Source of the DNA: Nitrospirota bacterium
GTDB taxonomy: Bacteria > Nitrospirota > Thermodesulfovibrionia > Thermodesulfovibrionales > UBA6898
Length of the DNA: 6,062 nt
Direction: 5' to 3'
Assembly (NCBI GenBank): GCA_021787505.1
Contig: JAJYLU010000127.1
Coordinates: 1-6,062 of the forward strand
The notes under the pieces are model-generated. The model saw only the letters and a program-made list of their open reading frames with translations. It was not told the origin of the DNA and did no database searches. Below, piece after piece: positions 1-4,714 of the stretch (positions are counted from its first letter, which is position 1; each line of letters starts with the position of its first letter). The translations under genes were made by a program, and so were the position numbers.

Positions 1-1
1 C

Positions 2-784
2 CTAAGTTACGTGGAAGATCCTACGCGGGCCTTCAGGGCGGTGAGGTTCGCGGAGAGGTTCGGGTTCAAGCTCAGCAAGCACACCGAGAACCTGATCAAG
101 TCGGCGATCCAGATGGACCTCTTCGAACGTCTCTCCGGGTCGAGACTTTTCGATGAACTCAGGCTCGCCTTCGAAGAAACGAACCCGGTCAGGACGCTCA
201 AGAGGCTTTCTTCCTGCGGCCTTCTCAAGGTGATCCACAAGGACCTCCTTTTCGACGAAAAGCTCGAGGCGACGCTCTCTTCGATGTACGAAACGCTTGC
301 CTGGTACGACCTCCTCTATCTCGACGAGAAAGTGGACAAAGGGACGCTCTACCTTGCCGCACTCCTTTCGAACCTTGATGCCGCGCAGAGGACCGCGGCG
401 CTCGAAAGACTGGCCCCGCCGCAGAAGACGAAGGAGATCATCCTCAGGAGTATGACGGAATCGGCCGACGTTCTCGCAAAACTGCCCCTTCGGGACCCCG
501 CCGGAGTTTACCATCTGCTGGCGGACAAAAGCCTCGAGATGATACTTTTTTCTATGGCGCTCACTAACGATACGCGGAAGAAGAAACAGATATCGCAGTT
601 CCTCGTCGGACTGAGGAAGATAAAACCGCTCCTGAAGGGCGATGACCTCAAGAAACTCGGCATCGCCGAAGGGCCGCTCTTTTCAAAGATATTCCGGGAA
701 CTCCTCGACGGGAGACTGAGGGGAAAGTTCAAGACCGAAGAGGACGAAAAAAGGTTCGTTCTGCAGCGATACGGGGAAAAATAG
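2..784 (+). CDS. tRNA nucleotidyltransferase / poly(A) polymerase family protein (C-terminal part, 5' end outside window)
   Basis: The reading frame is already open at the window edge (L-S-Y before the GTG at 11), so that GTG is internal and the true start lies upstream. The visible first residues, YVEDPTRAFRAVRFAERFGF, are the conserved block that joins the nucleotidyltransferase head to the RNA-binding neck in class II CCA-adding enzymes and bacterial poly(A) polymerases. The rest (about 235 residues) is mostly helical, as expected for the neck, body and tail. The last 45 residues contain the family signature GDDLKKLGIAEGPLF followed by LLDGRLRGKFKTEEDE. These enzymes add A or CCA to tRNA 3' ends in the cytoplasm. 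The head domain with the catalytic aspartates is not in the window, so A-adding, CCA-adding and poly(A) polymerase activities cannot be told apart; the long DHH-CBS-containing A-adding form is possible. The family call is firm and the exact activity is not. Confidence 0.9.
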   Translation, partial: LSYVEDPTRAFRAVRFAERFGFKLSKHTENLIKSAIQMDLFERLSGSRLFDELRLAFEETNPVRTLKRLSSCGLLKVIHKDLLFDEKLEATLSSMYETLAWYDLLYLDEKVDKGTLYLAALLSNLDAAQRTAALERLAPPQKTKEIILRSMTESADVLAKLPLRDPAGVYHLLADKSLEMILFSMALTNDTRKKKQISQFLVGLRKIKPLLKGDDLKKLGIAEGPLFSKIFRELLDGRLRGKFKTEEDEKRFVLQRYGEK

Positions 785-812
785 AGGGCCGGGGGGGGAC
801 GGTATTTCCGAT

Positions 813-846
813 TTGACGTATCCCTAAAAATCTGATAGTGTAGAAT
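813..846 (+). promoter_or_regulatory. possible sigma-70 type promoter for the 81-residue gene
   Basis: TTGACG at 813-818 is a good -35 match. The best -10 match, TAGAAT at 841-846, sits 22 bp away, which is too long. The alternative TAGTGT at 836-841 has the ideal 17-bp spacing but only 3 of 6 matches. The position, in a short AT-richer gap 23 bp before the start codon, is sensible. Treat as a candidate only. Confidence 0.35.
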
Positions 847-868
847 CAATCGATCTTTCGGAGGGATT

Positions 869-1114
869 ATGGATGCCGCACTTAAGGAATTAATGAGTAT
901 CGCTGCCAGACGGGGAAATAAGTATGTGAAGGGCGAGACAACAGCTGTCGACCTCCAGTCGAAACTGGCGGAACTCGGTGTCCTGCTCCTCGAAAAGGCG
1001 GGGCGTTTCCCGGATCTTGAGGACTCGAAAGTCAGGGCGGAACTGATAGAGATACAGAACAAACTGGATGACCTGAGAAAGGTAATTTTCGCCAGCAAGG
1101 TCCACCTGCGTTAA
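869..1114 (+). CDS. small helical protein of unknown function, 81 aa
   Basis: I do not recognise this protein. It starts at ATG 869, preceded by GGAGGG at 860-865 (a strong but closely spaced ribosome site, 3-4 nt), and ends at TAA 1112-1114. The product is soluble, has no signal peptide or membrane segment, no cysteine, and is rich in Leu, Lys, Glu and Ala. Two helical stretches are suggested: about residues 4-50 (broken near the GETT segment) and about 51-76, where Leu/Ile spacing in AELIEIQNKLDDLRKVI looks amphipathic and could form a short coiled coil. It follows the tRNA-processing gene by 84 bp with a possible promoter of its own, so it may be a separate transcript. Clear ribosome site and codon use like its neighbours support a real gene; the opposite-strand frames here lack comparable signals. 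Confidence 0.75.
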   Translation: MDAALKELMSIAARRGNKYVKGETTAVDLQSKLAELGVLLLEKAGRFPDLEDSKVRAELIEIQNKLDDLRKVIFASKVHLR

Positions 1115-1304
1115 GACTTGCCTGACCGAAGGGTACTGCACCGCTTTTCCCGCTTCGGGCCTTCCATGACTTTTTTATTTCTTCGCCTGTCTTCCTCATT
1201 TTTTTTGTGATAGCGTCCTGGAGATGATGGCAGGCCGGCTGCCGCAGGGCACGGTTCAATTTTGAATGACAGGGCGGTATCATTTTAGGAAAGAGGTTAA
1301 GACG
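1115..1304. other. intergenic region with weak hairpins upstream of the alcohol dehydrogenase
   Basis: 190 bp with no supported gene. CCGAAG at 1126-1131 can pair with CTTCGG at 1153-1158 across a 21-nt loop, and a T-run (1171-1176) follows 12 nt later; this is a weak terminator candidate for the 81-residue gene. GGCAG at 1229-1233 pairs with CTGCC at 1239-1243. A weak promoter candidate, TTCAAT (1255-1260) and TATCAT (1278-1283) with 17-bp spacing, sits ahead of the alcohol dehydrogenase gene. None of these is strong on its own. Confidence 0.4.
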
Positions 1305-2333
1305 ATGAAGGCCATGGTACTGAAGGGGATCTCGGATTTCGGAATGGAGAAAGCTCCTCTGGAACTTGCCGAGGTGCCGGTCCCCGTCCCGGGAGAAAAA
1401 GAAATTCTCATCAAGGTCTCACGATGCGGTGTATGCCACACCGAGCTGGATGAAATCGAGGGAAGAACGCCGCCTTCACGCTTCCCGATTATTTTGGGAC
1501 ACCAGATAGTCGGCAGGGTGGCGGAGGCGGGCCGCAACGCGGTAAGGTACAGGGCAGGAGACAGGGTAGGCGTGGCATGGATCAATTCAGCCTGCGGCGT
1601 CTGCAGCTACTGCCGGGGGGGAATGGAAAATCTCTGCGATTCATTCACGGCAACCGGCAGGGACGCGGACGGCGGCTATGCGGAGTACGCCGTAGTCGGC
1701 GAGGATTTTGCCTATATGATTCCGAAGGTTTTTTCGGATTCGGAAGGCGCTCCCCTTCTTTGCGCCGGGGCTATCGGTTATCGTGCGTTGCGGCTTGCGG
1801 GACTCCGGGACGGGGAACGCATCGGCCTTACCGGTTTCGGCGCGTCGGGTCATCTCGTGATGAGGATGCTCCGGCACCGGTATCCCAAATCCAGTGTGTT
1901 CGTCTTTTCGCGGACCGCGTCGGAAAGGCATTTTGCGGAAGATCTCGGCGCATGCTGGACAGGAGATACCGAAGAGGAGGCGCCCGAAAAGTTGCGGGCG
2001 GTGATCGACACCACGCCGGCTTGGAAGCCTGTCGTACAAAGCCTGAGAAATCTGGAGAGGGGTGGAAGGCTCGTTATCAATGCCATCAGGAAGGAAGAAA
2101 GGGACAAGGGAGAGCTTCTCTCGCTCGACTACTCACGTGATCTCTGGATGGAGAAAGAGATCAGGAGCGTCGCGAATATCACGAGAAAGGATGTCGAAGA
2201 GTTTCTGCGGCTTGCTGCGGAGATCCCGATCAGGCCCGAGATTCAGGAGTACCGGCTGGAAGAGGCGAACACGGCGCTGCGCGAGCTCAAGGAGAGAAAG
2301 ATCCGGGGGGCGAAGGTCCTGAGGATAGGGTAG
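1305..2333 (+). CDS. zinc-dependent alcohol dehydrogenase family protein (medium-chain dehydrogenase/reductase), 342 aa
   Basis: A cytoplasmic NAD(P)-dependent oxidoreductase expected to interconvert an alcohol and an aldehyde or ketone; the substrate cannot be read from sequence. The ATG at 1305 is chosen because AGAGG at 1292-1296 lies 8 nt upstream and the protein then begins MKAMVL, typical of the family; an ATG 39 bp upstream is open but lacks this context. Residues 1-150 form the GroES-like catalytic domain: catalytic-zinc ligands Cys44 (in CGVCHTE) and His66 (in LGHQ), plus probably Cys153 in LLCAG. The structural-zinc lobe has Cys97, Cys100, Cys103 and Cys111. The Rossmann fold begins near residue 172 with GFGASGH (177-183), resembling the CAD2-like subgroup. 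Length is normal. An oddity is Gln67 after the zinc His, where Glu is usual in many relatives. It stands 190 bp after the preceding gene and 39 bp before the peptidase, with no pathway partner nearby. Confidence 0.93.
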   Translation: MKAMVLKGISDFGMEKAPLELAEVPVPVPGEKEILIKVSRCGVCHTELDEIEGRTPPSRFPIILGHQIVGRVAEAGRNAVRYRAGDRVGVAWINSACGVCSYCRGGMENLCDSFTATGRDADGGYAEYAVVGEDFAYMIPKVFSDSEGAPLLCAGAIGYRALRLAGLRDGERIGLTGFGASGHLVMRMLRHRYPKSSVFVFSRTASERHFAEDLGACWTGDTEEEAPEKLRAVIDTTPAWKPVVQSLRNLERGGRLVINAIRKEERDKGELLSLDYSRDLWMEKEIRSVANITRKDVEEFLRLAAEIPIRPEIQEYRLEEANTALRELKERKIRGAKVLRIG

Positions 2334-2349
2334 ATGTCGGCAACTGCAA

Positions 2350-2358
2350 TGGTATAAT
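2350..2358 (+). promoter_or_regulatory. extended -10 promoter element before the M48 peptidase gene
   Basis: TATAAT at 2353-2358 is a perfect -10 box preceded by TGG (2350-2352), giving the extended TGnTATAAT motif. The -35 region, about 2330-2336, is a poor match, which is acceptable for extended -10 promoters. Transcription would start near 2365, only about 8 nt before the ATG at 2373. The element lies wholly in the 39-bp gap after the alcohol dehydrogenase stop codon. No start site has been measured, so function is inferred from the match and position. Confidence 0.6.
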
Positions 2359-2372
2359 AGCCACGGTTCCGC

Positions 2373-3617
2373 ATGCAGAAATACCAGTTTATCATATTGA
2401 TCTGCTACCTCCTTGTTGAGGGGTTCGAATACTGGCTGAGGTTTATCAACCTCCGGTATATGAAGAGGTACGGGACGGAAGTGCCGGCCGGGTTCGAAGG
2501 TTATATCGACGAGTCTGTGCTGAAGAAGACGCAGGCCTACACCCTCGATACGAGCAGGCTTTCGCTTGCCGAATCGGTCTTCAGCAGCGCCGTGATGATC
2601 ATTTTCCTCTTTGGCGGACTTCTGAATGCTTACAATAATTGGATCGGTTCCTTTAAACTATCCTTTGTTCCGCAAGGCGCGGTATTCTTTCTCATCCTGA
2701 GCTTCGTCAATACGGGACTCTCGATTCCCTTCAGCCTCTGCAGGACGTTCAGGATCGAAAACAGATACGGCTTCAATACCATGACGCCGGCACTGTGGCT
2801 GACGGACCTCGTAAAGTCGTTTTTTCTCTCTGCCCTCATCCTCGGGATCGCCCTGTTTGCCGGACTCTATATTGTCAGGCAGAGTCCCGGCTACTGGTGG
2901 CTCCTAGTATGGGGGTTCTTCTTCATCCTCAGCATATTCCTTATGTATATCTCACCTTATGTGATCGAGCCCCTCTTCAACAAGTTCGCGCCGCTCGAAG
3001 GCGGGGAACTTGAGACGAAGATCAGGGATATGATGAAAAGGGTCGGTATAAGGGTGAGCAGGGTCTTCAAGATCGACGCGTCGAAGAGAAGCAGACACAC
3101 AAACGCCTATTTTACCGGCATTGGAAGGACAAAAAGGATCGTGCTCTTCGACACGCTGATCGAGATGATGGAGCAGAATGAGATACTCGCCGTGCTCGCT
3201 CACGAGGCCGGCCACTGGAAGAAAAAGCATGTGCTGAAGCGCATCGTCGCGTTTGAATGCCTTTCCCTGGTCGGCGCATACGTTGCTTTCCGCATCCTTA
3301 GGACAGACATTCTGTCAAATATTTTTCATATCCAGGGAGAGACGTTCTTCGCAAAACTGATTATACTCGGCTTCATCTTCGGTATCGTGTCTTTCCCGTT
3401 TACCCCTGTTTCGAGTTATATATCGAGGAGACACGAAGACGAGGCGGACAGGTTCGCGTCAGAGTTGTCCGGACATCCGGAGAGCCTAGCGACATCGCTC
3501 ATCAAGCTCTCGAAGGACAACCTCTCCAATCTCCATCCCCACCCGCTCTACGCCAAATTTTACTTTTCCCATCCACCGATCGTCGAACGGATCAGGAGGC
3601 TCCGGGGCTTTCATTAA
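2373..3617 (+). CDS. M48 family metallopeptidase, CAAX prenyl protease 1 / Ste24-like integral membrane protein, 414 aa
   Basis: A zinc protease embedded in the inner membrane. Its eukaryotic relatives cleave prenylated proteins; bacterial members have no known CAAX substrates and are more plausibly involved in membrane protein turnover (inference). The N-terminal domain has about five hydrophobic spans, near residues 5-27, 66-87, 99-120, 147-168 and 174-197, with the family block RTFRIENRYGFN at 124-135. The M48 domain follows: KIDASKRSRHTNAYF (233-247), the zinc motif HEAGH at 277-281, two more hydrophobic stretches (about 292-308 and 327-345), the third zinc ligand Glu355 in SRRHEDEAD, and the C-terminal NLHPHPLY and FSHPP motifs. 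Length matches Ste24. In-frame TAG at 2358-2360 leaves ATG 2373 as the only upstream start, and it fits the first membrane helix, yet no Shine-Dalgarno precedes it. Downstream it faces the minus-strand small-gene pair. Confidence 0.95.
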   Translation: MQKYQFIILICYLLVEGFEYWLRFINLRYMKRYGTEVPAGFEGYIDESVLKKTQAYTLDTSRLSLAESVFSSAVMIIFLFGGLLNAYNNWIGSFKLSFVPQGAVFFLILSFVNTGLSIPFSLCRTFRIENRYGFNTMTPALWLTDLVKSFFLSALILGIALFAGLYIVRQSPGYWWLLVWGFFFILSIFLMYISPYVIEPLFNKFAPLEGGELETKIRDMMKRVGIRVSRVFKIDASKRSRHTNAYFTGIGRTKRIVLFDTLIEMMEQNEILAVLAHEAGHWKKKHVLKRIVAFECLSLVGAYVAFRILRTDILSNIFHIQGETFFAKLIILGFIFGIVSFPFTPVSSYISRRHEDEADRFASELSGHPESLATSLIKLSKDNLSNLHPHPLYAKFYFSHPPIVERIRRLRGFH

Positions 3618-3903
3618 TCGGGAAATTGCATTACCGCAGGAATATGCTCCAATAAACTTTTTAATGCGCAATTAGGTTGTTTTGATAACAAAGGTTTTTC
3701 TTAACAGGATGTAACGCCCTTTGGAAAAAAAACGTCTTACAGCGGTGGCGCAGAAAAAGTTATTTTCCGCATACCCCTGCGGTTTCCAGCCCTTACCGTA
3801 TTATTCACGCCAATGACGAAGAATCATATCCGACTGGGAGGTAATGCTGTTCCTCTCCCCTGCGAGGGAGAGGGCTGGGTGAGGGGAGACTTTCAGGAAG
3901 ACC
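3618..3903. other. non-coding gap between convergent genes, with several hairpins
   Basis: 286 bp, AT-richer than its flanks at the left, with no supported ORF. TTGTT (3677-3681) and AACAA (3687-3691) form a small AT stem followed by TTTTTCTT at 3695-3702, a weak terminator candidate for the peptidase gene. Mutually exclusive stems occur at 3749-3782: GCAGAAAA with TTTTCCGC (one mismatch), CGCAG with CTGCG, and CCGCA with TGCGG. The right end holds the REP-like repeat described separately. I see no tRNA-like or recognised RNA family. Confidence 0.5.
3852..3889. repeat. REP-like palindromic repeat (CCTCTCCC/GGGAGAGG type)
   Basis: CCTCTCCC (3852-3859) pairs perfectly with GGGAGAGG (3866-3873) across a 6-nt loop. 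It is followed by CTGGGTGAGGGGAGA, whose GGGGAGA (3883-3889) can alternatively pair with TCTCCCC (3854-3860). This arrangement of a CCTCTCCC hairpin followed by GGGTGAGGGG is one I recognise from dispersed intergenic repeats of many bacterial genomes; that copy number is high in this genome is an inference. It lies 15-50 bp beyond the stop of the minus-strand 80-residue gene, where it could cap that mRNA. No U-run follows on either strand, so it is not an ordinary intrinsic terminator. Confidence 0.7.
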
Positions 3904-4146
3904 TCAGCGGTCCGTCAAAAACCACGCCGATACACCCTCGTCATAATAGAGGGTATGCATAAATCCGTCGCTGCCCTTGACTCTAAAAAACCTTCTTCGC
4001 GTTCTGTCTGCAGTGTTCTCCTCGACCCACTCTTTTGTTATGGAGGCTACTTCGATCCTCTCCTCCCCGAGCAGAAAAGACCTCGGGCTTTCTTCGCCTC
4101 TAAAGCCGGAATAACATACGACATCGATCTTTTTTTTATCAGCCAC
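3904..4146 (-). CDS. conserved-looking hypothetical protein, 80 aa, GTG start
   Basis: Function unknown. The frame opens only at GTG 4146-4144: the upstream in-frame codons back to a TAG contain no other start, so the GTG is forced. It ends at TGA 3904-3906. The protein is soluble, with no signal peptide or membrane span. Its layout, a short basic N-terminus, then VVCYSGFRGEESPRSFLLG, an RIEVASITKEW segment, and a C-terminal half alternating charged and aromatic residues (RRRFFRVKGSDGF, LYYDEGVSAWFL), suggests a small all-beta fold. It resembles small uncharacterised proteins with a C-Y-x-G-[FY]-R-x-E-E pattern that I associate with Nitrospirota and deltaproteobacterial genomes. The single Cys10 could be reactive or structural; nothing proves it. 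The start lies 7 bp after the stop of the 59-residue gene and has no good ribosome site, pointing to translational coupling. Confidence 0.72.
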   Translation of the reverse strand: MADKKKIDVVCYSGFRGEESPRSFLLGEERIEVASITKEWVEENTADRTRRRFFRVKGSDGFMHTLYYDEGVSAWFLTDR

Positions 4147-4153
4147 TGCTGCA

Positions 4154-4333
4154 CTACTCTATATTGAAGACCGCGACTTCCTTAATCCCGGGGAGATACT
4201 CTCCGACCGGCACCAGCCTCTTCCCTTCGCTCACGCAGCCGATGATAATCGTCCAGAGCTGGTTGAGCTCTTCTTTTTCGCGGTCGTTCTCCGGCGTCAT
4301 CTTCAGGAGCGTCCCTTCGAGTTCCATCCTCAT
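4154..4333 (-). CDS. very small protein of unknown function, 59 aa
   Basis: I do not recognise this protein. It starts at ATG 4333-4331, with AGGAGG at 4346-4341 on the minus strand and a 7-nt spacer, which is an excellent ribosome site; it ends at TAG 4156-4154. A second Met at codon 3 is too far from the ribosome site to be preferred. The product begins MRMELEGTLLKMTPEN, has a charged helix-like stretch (DREKEELNQLWTIIIG), and ends in a beta-like segment (LVPVGEYLPGIKEVAVFNIE). No signal peptide is evident; the hydrophobic WTIIIGC stretch is too short to span a membrane. Because it is so short it is easily missed, but the ribosome site, the 7-bp spacing to the next gene and codon use like the neighbours support it as the first gene of a two-gene unit. 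Confidence 0.72.
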   Translation of the reverse strand: MRMELEGTLLKMTPENDREKEELNQLWTIIIGCVSEGKRLVPVGEYLPGIKEVAVFNIE

Positions 4334-4474
4334 AGCCGTTCCTCCTCGAAAAAAGTTATCTATATATAAACCTTATCATATCGGCGGACATTATCAAGAG
4401 TTGGCAGATTGTCAGGGGCGATGACCGGGGATAATTGGAAGCATACTTTCATGTGGGGCATTGCCCCTACCCCA

Positions 4475-4506
4475 GCCACCTTTCTTGCTTGCCCAAGAAA
4501 TGTGGC
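4475..4506. repeat. long hairpin of a dispersed-type intergenic repeat
   Basis: GCCAC at 4475-4479 and TTTCTTG at 4481-4487 pair with CAAGAAA at 4494-4500 and GTGGC at 4502-4506, giving a 12-bp stem with one C/T mismatch and the 6-nt loop CTTGCC. It is followed by GAAAGAAGGGCACCCCG. The TTTCTTG-CTTGCC-CAAGAAA core with a nearby AAGAAGGGCACCCC is a combination I recognise from intergenic repeats in several bacterial phyla; this recognition is from memory and was not searched. No U-tract follows on either strand. Confidence 0.6.
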
Positions 4507-4548
4507 CGAAAGAAGGGCACCCCGACGAAAATTCCTAACGGTATGCTC

Positions 4549-4625
4549 GGTCGGCCGTGCTAAATTTTGGGAACTCTCCCGAAAGCTTTCGGGATCAGAC
4601 AGCCCAAAATTATTCACGCACGTCC
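4549..4625. repeat. nested palindrome: 18-bp perfect core inside 23-bp imperfect inverted repeats
   Basis: The core at 4577-4594 is a perfect 18-bp palindrome, centred on AAGCTT. It is bracketed by outer arms 4549-4571 and 4603-4625 that match as inverted repeats at 17 of 23 positions, including the perfect 9-bp AATTTTGGG (4563-4571) and CCCAAAATT (4603-4611). As RNA or single-stranded DNA this would fold into a two-tier cruciform-like structure. It adjoins the hairpin at 4475-4506, and the two probably belong to one composite non-autonomous repeat. No transposase is encoded here. Confidence 0.65.
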
Positions 4626-4694
4626 TTGGTAGCAGACCTGAAATTTTCGAAGGGGGGAACAGCGGGAAGCTGAAGGGGCGATAACCACAAACGC

Positions 4695-4714
4695 GGCTGT
4701 TCGGCGCTACAGCC
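4695..4714 (-). terminator. weak hairpin at the hisF stop codon, possible transcript end
   Basis: GGCTGT (4695-4700) and ACAGCC (4709-4714) form a perfect 6-bp stem with an 8-nt loop that overlaps the hisF stop codon. On the minus strand it is followed by GCGTTTGTGG, a poor U-tract. It may slow or stabilise the 3' end of the his transcript but is not a convincing intrinsic terminator. Confidence 0.25.

Larger units (their letters stand above)
4334..4706. other. 373-bp non-coding stretch between hisF and the small-gene pair, with repeats
   Basis: No supported gene lies here. Next to the 59-residue gene is the AT-rich block 4350-4380, the likely promoter zone for the minus-strand pair: TATCAA (TTGATA on the minus strand) at 4392-4397 and ATCATA (TATGAT) at 4375-4380 are present, but spaced 11 bp apart rather than 17, so no standard promoter can be assigned. 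GGGGC at 4455-4459 pairs with GCCCC at 4463-4467 around a 3-nt loop. From 4475 to 4625 lies the composite hairpin repeat. Frames open across this repeat on both strands, but they lack ribosome sites and mirror the palindromes, so I treat them as chance. Confidence 0.6.

Noticed and set aside
790..799. Run of eight G after the first gene
   Set aside because: A non-coding homopolymer beyond the stop codon; it may be sequencing noise or a neutral tract and has no evident role.
1032..1283. Minus-strand frame of 83 codons covering the gap before the alcohol dehydrogenase gene
   Set aside because: It overlaps the 81-residue plus-strand gene, has no ribosome site, and shows no family motif.
2334..2360. 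Tiny ORF ATG-TCG-GCA-ACT-GCA-ATG-GTA-TAA right after the alcohol dehydrogenase stop
   Set aside because: Seven codons overlapping the -10 element with no ribosome site of its own; it looks incidental, and no leader-peptide attenuation structure accompanies it.
3749..3782. Mutually exclusive hairpins that resemble an attenuator or riboswitch expression platform
   Set aside because: No gene follows on the plus strand, no clear U-tract is present, and the minus-strand position is downstream of genes; I see no conserved aptamer sequence.
3800..4619. The 11-mer ATTATTCACGC at 3800-3810 and again at 4609-4619
   Set aside because: An 11-base match is expected by chance a few times in a 6-kb window, and the flanks do not match.
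4409..4684. Open frame of 91 codons on the plus strand, and an 85-codon frame on the minus strand at 4360-4617
   Set aside because: Both run through the hairpin repeat, lack a ribosome site, and their residues reflect the palindromic DNA. I treat them as chance frames inside a repeat.
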